From NCBI GenBank assembly GCA_027493525.1, contig JAOSKN010000001.1, positions 1,054,001 through 1,118,000 of the forward strand: 64,000 bases of DNA. The letters run 5' to 3'. This DNA comes from Planctomycetota bacterium. Lineage in GTDB: Bacteria > Planctomycetota > SZUA-567 > H5-PLA8. Below the pieces are notes generated by a model. The model worked only from the letters and a program-made list of their open reading frames with translations. It was not told the DNA's origin and searched no databases. The first letter of the stretch is position 1. The number at the start of each line of letters is the position of its first letter. A program made the translations under genes and the position numbers. This document shows positions 7,816-17,030 of the stretch, piece by piece.

Positions 7816-8674
7816 ACTCCCCCGAAGGCAAACTGCCTGCGAAATTCACGCGGGCCGGCGCGTTTGAGCTCGCGGAAACGGCGGTTGAAGTTCGAGAGGT
7901 TCTGGAAGCCGGAGGCGAAGGCGATTTCGGAGACGCTCTTGTCGGTCTCGATGAGCATCCGGCAGGCGTGGCCGATGCGCAGCTCGTTGACGTAGCGCGT
8001 GAAACTCTTGCCGGTGGAGCGGCGGAAGAAGCGGCTGAAGGCGGGCACGGAGAGGTTCGCGAGTCGCGCGGCTTCGGGCTGGCTCAGTTCGCCCAGGAAG
8101 CCGGCGGTGAGATAGCGGCAGACGCGGTCGATGCGGGCCTCGTCCTGGCGGCTGGGGGCTCGAAGAGCGCGCTCGAGAGCGGCACGGCGTCGCGATCGCG
8201 GGCCAGCGCGTCCAGGATCTCGAGGAGCGCCAGCAGGCGGCGCTCGGGATCGAGGCCGTCCATGCCCAGCAGCAGCCCGGCGGCTTTGGCGCGTGCGCGC
8301 CCGGTGAACTGCAAGCCCCGGCGCGCGCGGGCCAGGAGATCCTTGACGCGCGCCAGTTCGGGGCGTTCGAAGAAGGCCGGGCCGAGGAAGTCCTCGCGGA
8401 ACTGGACATAGCGCGCATCGGCGCGCTCGCCCCCGCGCCGGGCGCGCTCGGAGTGCCAGGTGTGCGGGAGGTCGCGCCCCAGGAGCACGAGGTCGCCGGG
8501 CTCGTAGTCGGCGATGCTGTCGCCGACGAAGCGCCGCCCGCGGCTTTTGACGATCAGGGTGAGCTCGACTTCGGGGTGCCGGTGCCAGAAGAAACCGAAG
8601 TCCGGCTCGCGGCGCCGGCGGAAGACGAAGGAGGCGTTGGGCGGGGCCTCGATGCGTTCGACGTTGGCCTTCAT
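7803..8674 (-). CDS. AraC-family transcriptional regulator, frame broken at a C5 run
   Basis: The N-terminal cupin sensor (HRHPEVELTLIVKSRGRRF, PGDLVLLGRDLPHTW) is in one frame starting at 8674. The C-terminal double HTH (LSQPEAARLANLSVPAFSRF and KSVSEIAFASGFQNLSNFNR) is in the next. Adding one base to the C5 run (G5 on plus, 8154-8158) joins them as LFEPPSRQDEARIDRVC, a seamless AraC sequence of about 290 residues. A sequencing deletion is more likely than a pseudogene because both halves are well conserved. The stop codon TAA is contributed by array B. It may regulate the VOC-sulfatase operon downstream; that is inference from position. Confidence 0.83.
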
Positions 8675-8695
8675 GGGTGCTCGATACGCCGGGCC

Positions 8696-9325
8696 TCAGG
8701 CATTCAGTTCGTCGCGAGCCTGCGCGAGAAGCGCGTCGAAGCGCTCGCGCAGGGCCTCGGGCACGGCGGCGCGCAGTTCGGCGGCGCAGGCCAGCCTGGG
8801 CTTGAGCAGCGCCACGACGTCGGCCTGATCCTGCAAGCGCCGGCTGGGGAGCTTCAGTCGTAAAAGGCCCTCCAGGCCGGCCGTGCCCAGATGCGGGCCC
8901 AGTTCGCGCGGATGCGGAAGCGGCAGCGCGGAGCCCTTCAACTGCGCGCCTTCGCGCAGCAGATCGAGCATGACGCCCGACGCCTTGTGGCGCAGGCCGC
9001 CATCGGACCGGAGTTCGAAGCCGCCGGCACGCAGCGCCTCGAGGAGTTCGCGGTAGTGCTCGCCGTCCACCACGGCGTCCACGACCTCGGTCCAACGCGC
9101 CTGGCCGAGTTCCTGCAAAGCCAGGCCGCCGACGATGACCAGATGCGCGCCGGGAACGCTTCGCGCGGCCTCGCGCAGGTCGCGCACGGCCTGAACCAGT
9201 TCCTTGGGTTCCGCCACGCTTGGACTCCTCGATCCGAATTGGCAGGAGACGGCGCGCGCTACCGCGTGGAGGCGTTCGAACCGCTCCAGCATGCGCGCTT
9301 CGAGTTCCGGCGGCGCTGTGCTCAT
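8696..9325 (-). CDS. Nucleotidyltransferase-like protein
   Basis: About 209 residues. The segment HLVIVGGLALQELGQARWTE resembles the GGxA...T/S-x-D/E opening of small nucleotidyltransferase-fold (AbiEii/DUF-type) proteins. The usual D-x-D metal motif after it reads VVDAVV, with only one Asp where two are expected, so activity is doubtful. A later segment, GTAGLEGLLRLKLPSRRLQD, resembles the K-x-x-A-x-x-x-R-x-x-x-D region of these proteins. ATG 9325 is chosen over 9346 because of a GTGAG nearby and because the shorter form removes an unconserved Cys-rich start. It precedes araC2 by 21 bp on the same strand. Confidence 0.45.
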   Translation of the reverse strand: MSTAPPELEARMLERFERLHAVARAVSCQFGSRSPSVAEPKELVQAVRDLREAARSVPGAHLVIVGGLALQELGQARWTEVVDAVVDGEHYRELLEALRAGGFELRSDGGLRHKASGVMLDLLREGAQLKGSALPLPHPRELGPHLGTAGLEGLLRLKLPSRRLQDQADVVALLKPRLACAAELRAAVPEALRERFDALLAQARDELNA

Positions 9326-9420
9326 ACACTCACATCCTACCCTCATCGCCCCCGGCCTGCCAAGACGCGCCGCGCTCGACTTGACCCTCCCGCGGGGCTG
9401 ACTAGAGTAGTCGCTTTCGC

Positions 9421-9507
9421 CGCCCGGCCCACGCGCCGGGCGATTTTCTTAACCTTCCGAACCTTGCCAGGAACGCGAAGGCGTCTCGCGCGGGCGGCCC
9501 CGCGCGA
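9421..9507 (+). promoter_or_regulatory. Possible attenuator leader of lysC (two hairpins)
   Basis: A 7-bp GC stem (9421-9427 with 9436-9442) is followed immediately by ATTTTCTT, an intrinsic-terminator-like structure about 75 bp before the lysC start. A second, perfect 9-bp stem (9486-9494 with 9499-9507) lies just before the AGGAGAGG ribosome-binding site. No known lysine riboswitch core is recognisable. Attenuation is inferred from structure only. Confidence 0.35.
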
Positions 9508-9525
9508 AGAAGGAGAGGCGTAGCC

Positions 9526-10872
9526 ATGAAGGTCATGAAGTTCGGCGGCTCGTCGGTCGGGAAGCCCGACGCCATCACCCGCTGCGCGGAGCTGGTCGAG
9601 CGCGAGATCAAGAAGTCGGGCGAGAAGCCGCTCGTCGTCGTCTCGGCCTACTCCAAGATCACGGACCTGCTCCTCGACGCCGCGGGCAAGGCCGTCAAAG
9701 GCGACATCGAAGCGCCCTACGCGGCCATCGCCAAGCGCCACGCCGACATGCTCAACGGGCTGGGACTGGACGAGACGATCGGACAGAAGAACCTCGCCGA
9801 ACTGCACGACCTGCTGAACGGCATCCACATGGTCAAGGAGGTCACGCCGCGGTTGTACGACTTCGTGGCTTCCTTCGGCGAGCGACTCTCGTCGAAGACC
9901 TTCGCGGCCCTGATGCGCAAGCGCGGCTGCGCGGACGCCGAGGCGGTCAATGCGTACGACCTGGGCTACGTCAGCGATAGCCGCTTCATGAACGCCCGCC
10001 CGCTGCCAGAGACCTACGAATCCATCGCGAAGGCGTACGAGGCCCACCGGGGCAAGCTGCTGGTCGTGACGGGCTTCATCGCCAAGGACAAAAACGGCGA
10101 CATCACCACCAACGGACGCTCGGGTTCGGACTTCTCCGCCTCAATCTTCGGGGCGGCGCTGGAGGTGGAAGAAGTGCAGGTCTGGAAGGACGTGCCCGGG
10201 GTGCTCAGCGCCGACCCGACGTTGATCAAAGACGCGCAGCCCTTGCCGCGGCTCTCCTTCGAGGAAGCGAGCGAGCTGGCCTATTACGGCGCGGAGGTGC
10301 TGCACCCGGCGACGATGGTGCCGGCCATGCGGCGCGGGATCCCCGTGCGCGTGCTGCACACCTTCGACCCCGATGCGCCCGGCACGCTGATCACGCCCGA
10401 GGGCGTGCTCGACCCCGCGCACCCGGTCAAGTCGATCGTCTACAAAGAAGACCAGGTCCTGATCAACGTGCGCAGCGAGCGGATGCTGGGCATGGAAGGC
10501 TTCATGGCCCGGCTCTTCGAGATCTTCGCGCGCAACGGGATCGTGATCGACATGATCTCGACCAGCGAGGTCAGCGTCTCGCTCACCACCGACATCACCG
10601 ACGAGAAGCGGCTCGAGGCGCTCAAGAAGGACCTGCTAGAGAGCTCGAAGGTGGAGATTCAGCGCGAGAAGTGCATCGTCGCGATCGTCGGCGAAGGCAT
10701 GAAGCACACGGTGGGCCTCGCGGCCCGCGCCTTCACGGCCGTCGCGAAAGGCGGCGTCAGCCTGCAGATGATTTCCCAGGGCGCCAGCGAGATCAACATC
10801 ACCTTCCTCATCGACAACAGCGAGATCCCCAAGACGATCAAGTCGCTCCACGCCGAGTTCTTCGGCAAGTAG
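9526..10872 (+). CDS. lysC: Aspartate kinase, monofunctional, with ACT domains
   Basis: This enzyme phosphorylates aspartate with ATP, the first step of lysine, threonine, methionine and diaminopimelate synthesis. It starts MKVMKFGGSSVG (nucleotide and aspartate binding) and has NGRSGSDFSASIFG near residue 200 and SFEEASELAYYGAEVLHP near 245, both standard aspartokinase elements. Two C-terminal ACT domains (about 310-448; one begins SERMLGMEGFMARLFEIF) are the usual site of feedback control by end products. The length of 448 residues fits the single-function class. AGGAGAGG precedes the ATG. The gene stands alone, with no asd or dapA next to it. Confidence 0.95.
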   Translation: MKVMKFGGSSVGKPDAITRCAELVEREIKKSGEKPLVVVSAYSKITDLLLDAAGKAVKGDIEAPYAAIAKRHADMLNGLGLDETIGQKNLAELHDLLNGIHMVKEVTPRLYDFVASFGERLSSKTFAALMRKRGCADAEAVNAYDLGYVSDSRFMNARPLPETYESIAKAYEAHRGKLLVVTGFIAKDKNGDITTNGRSGSDFSASIFGAALEVEEVQVWKDVPGVLSADPTLIKDAQPLPRLSFEEASELAYYGAEVLHPATMVPAMRRGIPVRVLHTFDPDAPGTLITPEGVLDPAHPVKSIVYKEDQVLINVRSERMLGMEGFMARLFEIFARNGIVIDMISTSEVSVSLTTDITDEKRLEALKKDLLESSKVEIQREKCIVAIVGEGMKHTVGLAARAFTAVAKGGVSLQMISQGASEINITFLIDNSEIPKTIKSLHAEFFGK

Positions 10873-10957
10873 TTCAACGTCGAATCCGCCGCGGGGTACG
10901 GAGTTGATACCGGCCGCGCAAGCGCTAGGATGCACCCTGGTAATTCGGGGATGTTTA

Positions 10958-10994
10958 GGGGCAATACGCCTCCCTATACAGTGTATTGCGCCCC
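10958..10994. other. Imperfect hairpin between lysC and the kinase gene
   Basis: GCAATAC at 10961-10967 pairs with GTATTGC at 10983-10989, extended by GGG/CCC with one bulged base. There is no T-run, so it could be a weak terminator of lysC, a processing site or an operator. The rest of the 200-bp interval shows nothing recognisable. Confidence 0.35.
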
Positions 10995-11074
10995 GGGCGC
11001 AGTCTGACGCCGGGGTCGTCCGTCTACGATGAGGTGCACCGGCTTCTTCACCCCCTCGCGGAGCGCAAGGCGCA

Positions 11075-14000
11075 TTGAGCCAGGCCGCCAGCAGCCCCCC
11101 CTCGTCCGCGTCGGCGCGCCGGCGGTTGGGGGAACTCGCGCTTGAGCAAGGGCTGATCACGGCGCCGCAGTTGAAGGAAGCGCTGGCGGCGCAGGGGGCG
11201 CTGCAGAAGCTCGGGCTCTCCGAGAAGATCGGGCAAATCCTCTTCCAGAAGAAATTCCTCACCCGCGCGGCGCTCGACGACCTGCTCCGCGCACAGGACG
11301 ACGACGCCACCGGCAAGAAGCGCCGGCTCGGCAACTTCGAGATCCTCGAAAAAGTCGGTCAGGGCGCGATGGGCGTCGTCTTCAAGGCGCGGCAGCTCAG
11401 CATGGACCGCCTGGTGGCGCTGAAGATCCTGGCCCCGAAGTACGCCGGCGATCCGGAGTTCATCGAGCGCTTCGTGCGCGAGGCCCGCGCGGCGGGGCAG
11501 TTCAATCATGAACACATCGTCGCGGCCGTGGACGTGGGCTTCGTCGAACCCTACCACTACTTCGCGATGGAGTACGTGCAGGGCGTCAACCTGCGGCAGG
11601 TGATCAAGAAGGAAGGCGCGCTCGAGGAAGTCCGCGCGCTGAAGATCGCGCTGCAGGTGGCGCAGGCGCTCGACCACGCGCTCTCGAAGGGCATCATCCA
11701 CCGCGACATCAAGCCGGACAATGTGATGCTCGACGAACGCGGCATGGCGAAGCTGCTGGACCTGGGGCTGGCGACGGCGGTGGCTGCCGAATCGCAGTCG
11801 CGCGCGGACCTCGACGCGGTTGACGACGGCGCGAAGAAGGACGCGGGAGTCAAGAAAGCCGTCGGGACGCCGCACTACATGTCGCCGGAAGCCGCGCGGG
11901 GCATCGAAGACCTCGACACGCGCGCCGATATCTACTCCCTGGGCTGCACGCTTTATCATCTCCTGACCGGCTCGACGCCCTTCGACGGCGTGCGCAGCCG
12001 CGAGGTGATGGCGCGGCACGTCGTGGACCGCGTGCCGGACGTGCGCGAGCGCAATCCGCAGCTCGGCGAGGCCGCGGCGCGGATCGTGGCCAAAGCGACG
12101 GCGCGGGAGCGCGAGGCGCGCTATGCCAACCCCGCGGAACTGGCCGCGGACCTGGAGGCGGTGCTCTCCGGTCGCGAGCCGCCGCACGCCTCGGCGGGCG
12201 CCACGCCTTCCCCGAAGGAAAGCGGGAGCCGCGGGCGAACCACCGGGCCGCGCAAGCCCGTCGGCCCCGGCGCCAAGACGACCGGCCCGCGCGTGCCGAT
12301 CCGCGGGCGCGGCACGACGGGTCCGCGCGTGCCGGTCTCCTCCCGCCCGACAACGGGCCCCAACGCGCCGGTGCCGGGCGACCGGACGGGCGGGATCTCC
12401 GTCTCGATCGGGAGCCAGCGCGCGGCGGCGCAGGCCGAGAAATCGAAGTCCGGCGGAAAGGGCCTGGTCTTGGGGCTCGCCGGCGTCGGCGCGGTGCTGC
12501 TGGGACTGTTCGCCCTGATGAGCGGCGGAAACGGCGAGACGAAGGCGCGCGCGCCGGCGCCTCCCGCCGCCAAGACCCAGGCCGCGCCGCGCGCGCCGGT
12601 CGAGACGCCCACCGTAAAGGTCTCAAAGCCAGAGCAGGTCGAGCCGACCCGCGAACAGGAGGCGGAGCTGGCCTTCGCGGCGTTCGAGCAACTGGCCAAA
12701 GAGAAGCCGGACGACTTCGCGGCGCTGGCGGCGGGACTGGAACAGGCCAAGCCGCGCGTGGCGGGCACGCCGGCCCAGGAGAAGCTGGAGCGCGCCGAGG
12801 CGCAGGCGCAGGCGCGCTGGGCGGGACGCTACGCGCGCGCGCTGGACGCGTTGAAGAATACATCAGGTGAGGCGCTGGGACGGCGGGACTACGCCGGCGC
12901 GCTGGCGGCGCTGGACGAGGACGCGATCCCCGCCGAACTGCGCGCGTTCGACGGGCGAGTGCTCCTGGAGGCCGAGCGGCAGCAGGTGAAAGCGCAGGCG
13001 GAGCAACTCGCGGCCCGGTTGCTCAAGCAGGCGGAAGCCCAGGCGGCCGGGGGCACGGAGGCGGGGCTGAACGAGGCGTTGGATCTGGCGCGCCAGGCCC
13101 AGGCGTTGCCGGCGGAACTCGCGCCTTCGGCAAAGGCCGCGGAGGCGAAGCTCGCCGAGTGGACCAAGGCGCTGGCGGAATTGAAAGAGAAAGCAGAGGC
13201 GCAAAGGGGCGAGCTCGCCGCGCGGACGGAAGCCTTGCTGCTCGAATTGCAGAAGGAACTGGATCCTCTGCTGCGCGCGGGGCGCTTCGAGCAGGCGCTG
13301 GACGCGCTGGCCCAGAAGCGCGCGCCGGACACGGCGGTGAAATCGGCCTGCACGCAGGCGGCGGCGGACGTGAAGGCGATCCTGGCGCTGCGGCAGGCGG
13401 CGGTGGATGCGTTGAACCGCAAACAGGGAGAGAAGCTCGAACTGAAAAAGGGCGGCGGAAAGCTGAGCGGGACGATCGCGGATCCGGCGGGCCGGCAGGG
13501 AGTGACGCTGCGCCTGGACGGGAAGATGGAGCTGACGGTGACCGCGGCGCAGTTGGAAGCCGAGGACGTGGACGCGCAGGCTCCGGCCCCGGAGACGGCG
13601 GCCGAAGGCGGCCCAATCGGAGGGACGGCCGGCGAGGCGCACCGGCGGCGCGCGCTGCTGTTCATGGCCGCGGGGCGGCATGAGCGGGCGAAGGGCCACT
13701 TCGAAAAGGCCGCGCAGGCCGGGCTGGCCGCGCAGGTCGCGCCCTACCTGAAGCGGCTGGCGATCCTGGAACTGGGCGAAGCGGAGGTCCGCGCCCGCGA
13801 TGCCTGGCAGGCCGCCGAGGCGCTCTTCGAAGCGAAGAAGTGGAAGGAAGCGCAGGAGGCCTTCGAGGCGTTCACGGCCGGGCACGGGCACACCGAGGCG
13901 GGCAAGGCGCACGCCGCGGAAGCCGCCGAGCGGCTGAAGAAGATCGCGTTCGTGCTCAATCCCTTCCGCCCCGGCCTGCTGGCCGTGTATTTCAAGGGCC

Positions 14001-14419
14001 GGGATTTCCGCGAGGAAGACAAGCTGCTGAGCCGCGTGGAGCAGAAGGTGGACACGGATTGGGGCGGCGGCGCGCCCGACCCGAAGGTTCCCGGCGACGG
14101 CTTCTGCGCTCGCTGGACGGGCTTCGTCAAGATCGCGAAGGCCGGCGAGTATACGTTCATCACGCACGGCGACGACGGCGTGCGGCTCTGGATCGGCGAC
14201 AAGCAGGTGACGAACGACTGGAGCGATCACGCAACGCGCCCGAGCCGCGGGACGCTGGAACTGAGCGAGGGGTACCACAGCCTGCGATTTGAGTATTATG
14301 AAAACGGCGGCGGGGCGTGCTGCCGCTTGCATTGGTCCCTGAAGGACGGCTTCAACGAGACGGCCGTACCGCCGGAGTCGCTCTGGCGCCAGCCCGCGCC
14401 GGGCGAGCCCGCGGAATAG
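11075..14419 (+). CDS. Hanks-type Ser/Thr protein kinase with C-terminal PA14 domain
   Basis: This 1114-residue protein starts at TTG. Residues about 17-75 (LGELALEQGLITAPQLKEAL) resemble the small GspE/MshE N-terminal domain found in other signalling proteins. The kinase domain (about 87-350) has the G-loop VGQGAMGVVF, VALKIL lysine, HRDIKPDN catalytic loop and a DLG in place of DFG. A low-complexity TTGPR-rich linker leads to a membrane helix at about 465-485. A long charged, TPR-like region and a PA14 beta-barrel domain (about 965-1100, RWTGFVKIAKAGEYTF and FEYYENGGG) then follow, presumably outside the membrane. PA14 domains often bind glycans, so this may be a transmembrane sensor kinase. 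The next gene shares its C-terminal region. Confidence 0.88.
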   Translation: MSQAASSPPSSASARRRLGELALEQGLITAPQLKEALAAQGALQKLGLSEKIGQILFQKKFLTRAALDDLLRAQDDDATGKKRRLGNFEILEKVGQGAMGVVFKARQLSMDRLVALKILAPKYAGDPEFIERFVREARAAGQFNHEHIVAAVDVGFVEPYHYFAMEYVQGVNLRQVIKKEGALEEVRALKIALQVAQALDHALSKGIIHRDIKPDNVMLDERGMAKLLDLGLATAVAAESQSRADLDAVDDGAKKDAGVKKAVGTPHYMSPEAARGIEDLDTRADIYSLGCTLYHLLTGSTPFDGVRSREVMARHVVDRVPDVRERNPQLGEAAARIVAKATAREREARYANPAELAADLEAVLSGREPPHASAGATPSPKESGSRGRTTGPRKPVGPGAKTTGPRVPIRGRGTTGPRVPVSSRPTTGPNAPVPGDRTGGISVSIGSQRAAAQAEKSKSGGKGLVLGLAGVGAVLLGLFALMSGGNGETKARAPAPPAAKTQAAPRAPVETPTVKVSKPEQVEPTREQEAELAFAAFEQLAKEKPDDFAALAAGLEQAKPRVAGTPAQEKLERAEAQAQARWAGRYARALDALKNTSGEALGRRDYAGALAALDEDAIPAELRAFDGRVLLEAERQQVKAQAEQLAARLLKQAEAQAAGGTEAGLNEALDLARQAQALPAELAPSAKAAEAKLAEWTKALAELKEKAEAQRGELAARTEALLLELQKELDPLLRAGRFEQALDALAQKRAPDTAVKSACTQAAADVKAILALRQAAVDALNRKQGEKLELKKGGGKLSGTIADPAGRQGVTLRLDGKMELTVTAAQLEAEDVDAQAPAPETAAEGGPIGGTAGEAHRRRALLFMAAGRHERAKGHFEKAAQAGLAAQVAPYLKRLAILELGEAEVRARDAWQAAEALFEAKKWKEAQEAFEAFTAGHGHTEAGKAHAAEAAERLKKIAFVLNPFRPGLLAVYFKGRDFREEDKLLSRVEQKVDTDWGGGAPDPKVPGDGFCARWTGFVKIAKAGEYTFITHGDDGVRLWIGDKQVTNDWSDHATRPSRGTLELSEGYHSLRFEYYENGGGACCRLHWSLKDGFNETAVPPESLWRQPAPGEPAE

Positions 14420-14439
14420 TTGCCTAGCCGACCAAGCTT

Positions 14440-17004
14440 ATGCAGATCCTGTATTGCGACACCTGCGGCGTGCGCGTGAGCGAAGCGGACCTGGATCGCG
14501 GGGCCGCCGCGCGCGAGGGCTCCCGAATCGTCTGCCCGGCCTGCCGGCCGCAGCAGGTCCCCGTCGCCGAAGGCGGCCGCGGGCGCTCGCGCTCGAAGAT
14601 CATTCCCGTCTCAAGCAACCGGCGCCGGTCCTCGGAGTCCAGCATCCGCCCCGTGCGGCGCGAGACCCCAGGCGCGCCCACTCCGCGGCCTCTGCCGGGT
14701 CATCCTGAGCGACCGGTCGCGAGCCGCAAGTCCATGGGCATCCTCTTCGCCGCACTGGGGCTCGGGCTGGCGGGCGTCGCGTTCCTGATCCTCTCCGCGA
14801 ACCGCTTCACGCCGCCGGCGCACCACCCGCGGCGCGAACCCGAGCGGGCCGCGCTCGCCGAAGGCGACACGTCGCCCCCGCCGCCCGACGCGCGCGCGCC
14901 TTCCATCGCGGCCGTTGAGCCCGGACCGGAGTCGCGACCTCTCGAGCCGTCCATGAGCCCGGCGGAGCGCGCGTACGCGGAACTGACGGCCTTCGAAGGG
15001 CTCGCGGAGATCGACTACGCCGCGCGCATCGGCCGGGTCGAGGCGTTCGTCGCGGCGCACCCGGACTCCGTGGCGACGGCTCGGGCGCGCGAACTCCTGG
15101 CGCGGTTAAAGGAGGCGCAGGCCCGGACGCAACCGCCGGTCGCAGTTGCCGAGACCCCGCCGGCCTCGCCCGAACCGCCCGCCCCGCAGCCGGCAGCGGA
15201 TCCCGAGCCTCCGACTCCGCAGGCTGACAAGTCCGAGGCGCCGCCGACCGTCGCCGAAAATCCCGCGCCACAGCCTGCCGCCGCGGACCTCGACGCGCTA
15301 TGGGACAAGCAGCCCGGCGCGGCAGAACTCGACGCGCGCAAGCGGAACCTGCACGCCGAACGCGAGCGGCTCGGCTTCTTCGAGACGCTGCAGGAAGCCT
15401 GGAACCTGAGCCGCCGGCGCAAGACGGACGAGGCCCTGGAGCGGCTCAAGCAAGCCGAGGCCAAGGCTTCGCCCAGGTTCGCCGCCGAGTTCGCGGGGGA
15501 GCGCGACACGCTGGCGCAGGCGCGCGCGCTGCGCGCCAAGGCCGTCCTCGCGCTTGCGCCACGCAAGGGCCAGGTCGTGGAACTCTTCGGCGGCTCGGGA
15601 CGGCTGAAGGGCGCCCTCACGCGCGCCGACGAGAAAGACGGCCTGACGCTGCGGCTCGCCGAAGGGCCGGAACTTACGCTGGCGCCGGAGCAACTCGACG
15701 CGCGCGACCTCGAAAAGCTGGTCGCACCGCCGGATCCGGCCACCCTGGAAGCCTGCCGGGCCTACGCCGCGCTCAACGCCTTGGACGGACACTACCCGCG
15801 GGCTTTCGAGTGGCTCGAGGCCCAGGCGCGCGTGGAACCGGAAGCGGACCCGAAGGCGGCGCGGGAGCGGCTCCTGCTGCTCGACGAAAAGGGCGCGGGC
15901 CTGGCTTTCCTGAGGGCCTGGCTTGCAGCCGACCAGGCGCTGGTCGAGGGGCGCTTCGAAGAGGCGCAGCGCGCGTTTCAGGCGCTGGAGCGCGGCGAGT
16001 TCGCTCGGGAGCTGCGCGAACTCTTCGCCGCCCGCCTTCAGGGCCGGCTGGCGCGTCTGGAGCGGATCCTGACCCCGTACGCGAATGGTTTGTGGGGCGT
16101 CTACGGGCGCAAGGACGATGGGGTCACGGTCCTGGAGCGCGTGGACTCGAAGGTCGATTTCGACTGGGGCGTGAACGCGCCGGATCCCCTGGTCCCCGCC
16201 GAGATGTTCACCATCGTCTGGACGGGCTTCCTGAGCGTGCCGGAGGATGGGCATTACACGCTGGCCCTGATCAGCGACGACGGCTCGCGGCTCTTCATCG
16301 ACGGCAAGCTGGTGGTGGATCATTACCGGCCCCACTCGGCCATCCGGCTTGCCGGTGCAGTGGACCTGAAGGCGGGGCTGTATCCGCTCAAGCTCGAGTA
16401 CTTCGAAAACACTGCCGACGCCTCCTGCAAACTTCTGTGGGCGAAGCAGGACAGCTTCGCCGAGACCGTCGTTCCGGCCGAAGCGCTGTGGCACGATCCC
16501 ACGGCACGCAAGGCCGAGCCGCCGCCGCCGTCCACGCCCGCCCCACCCAAGCCCAAGCTGCCTGAGGGCGCGGAGGTCTGGCTGGGCGACCTGGCCGAAC
16601 AGAATCCAACGGTCGGGTACGGGGTCTTAGGCAAGAAGGGCAGCATGGGCTTCGACGACCTGCGAATCAAGATCGGCGGGAAGGAGTCTCCCCACGGGCT
16701 GGGCATGCACCCGGGCCCGGGGACGCCGGCGGAGGTAACCTACGAGCTGGAGGGCGCGTTCCGGGGCCTGGTCGGCGAGGTGGCGATCAACGACAGCGTG
16801 CGGCGGACGGAGTCCGCGGTCACGTTCAAGGTTTTCGGCGATGGCAACTTGCTTTGGACGTCGAAGGAGCAATTCTATCCAGGGAAGCCGCAGGCGTTCG
16901 CCGTCAACGTGACCGGAGTGAAGGCGCTGAAGCTGGTCGTCGAAGCGCGCGGTTCGTACGGCCAGGCGCACGCGGCGTGGGTCGAGCCGAAGCTGGTGCG
17001 CTGA
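14440..17004 (+). CDS. Membrane-anchored Zn-ribbon/PA14/NPCBM protein
   Basis: The 854 residues start with a Cys4 zinc-ribbon (CDTCGVRVSEADLDRG then CPAC at about 33-36), then one membrane helix at about 98-119. After a Pro/Ala-rich linker comes a coiled region, a PA14 domain (about 546-690, IVWTGFLSVPEDGHYTLAL) and a C-terminal NPCBM-type carbohydrate-binding domain (about 707-854, KIGGKESPHGLGMHPG). It has no catalytic domain; a glycan-binding or structural envelope role is likely. From about residue 370 onward it is homologous to the upstream kinase, which ends 20 bp before, so the pair arose by tandem duplication with N-terminal replacement. Its Zn-ribbon also occurs in the TPR gene at 31832-33571. 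Confidence 0.82.
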   Translation: MQILYCDTCGVRVSEADLDRGAAAREGSRIVCPACRPQQVPVAEGGRGRSRSKIIPVSSNRRRSSESSIRPVRRETPGAPTPRPLPGHPERPVASRKSMGILFAALGLGLAGVAFLILSANRFTPPAHHPRREPERAALAEGDTSPPPPDARAPSIAAVEPGPESRPLEPSMSPAERAYAELTAFEGLAEIDYAARIGRVEAFVAAHPDSVATARARELLARLKEAQARTQPPVAVAETPPASPEPPAPQPAADPEPPTPQADKSEAPPTVAENPAPQPAAADLDALWDKQPGAAELDARKRNLHAERERLGFFETLQEAWNLSRRRKTDEALERLKQAEAKASPRFAAEFAGERDTLAQARALRAKAVLALAPRKGQVVELFGGSGRLKGALTRADEKDGLTLRLAEGPELTLAPEQLDARDLEKLVAPPDPATLEACRAYAALNALDGHYPRAFEWLEAQARVEPEADPKAARERLLLLDEKGAGLAFLRAWLAADQALVEGRFEEAQRAFQALERGEFARELRELFAARLQGRLARLERILTPYANGLWGVYGRKDDGVTVLERVDSKVDFDWGVNAPDPLVPAEMFTIVWTGFLSVPEDGHYTLALISDDGSRLFIDGKLVVDHYRPHSAIRLAGAVDLKAGLYPLKLEYFENTADASCKLLWAKQDSFAETVVPAEALWHDPTARKAEPPPPSTPAPPKPKLPEGAEVWLGDLAEQNPTVGYGVLGKKGSMGFDDLRIKIGGKESPHGLGMHPGPGTPAEVTYELEGAFRGLVGEVAINDSVRRTESAVTFKVFGDGNLLWTSKEQFYPGKPQAFAVNVTGVKALKLVVEARGSYGQAHAAWVEPKLVR

Positions 17005-17030
17005 GGCGCGCGCCGTACGCAAGGAACCGC

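Noticed and set aside
8697..9346. AbiE-like toxin-antitoxin pair
   Set aside because: Only a weak nucleotidyltransferase-like sequence is present. The neighbour is an AraC regulator, not an AbiEi-type antitoxin.
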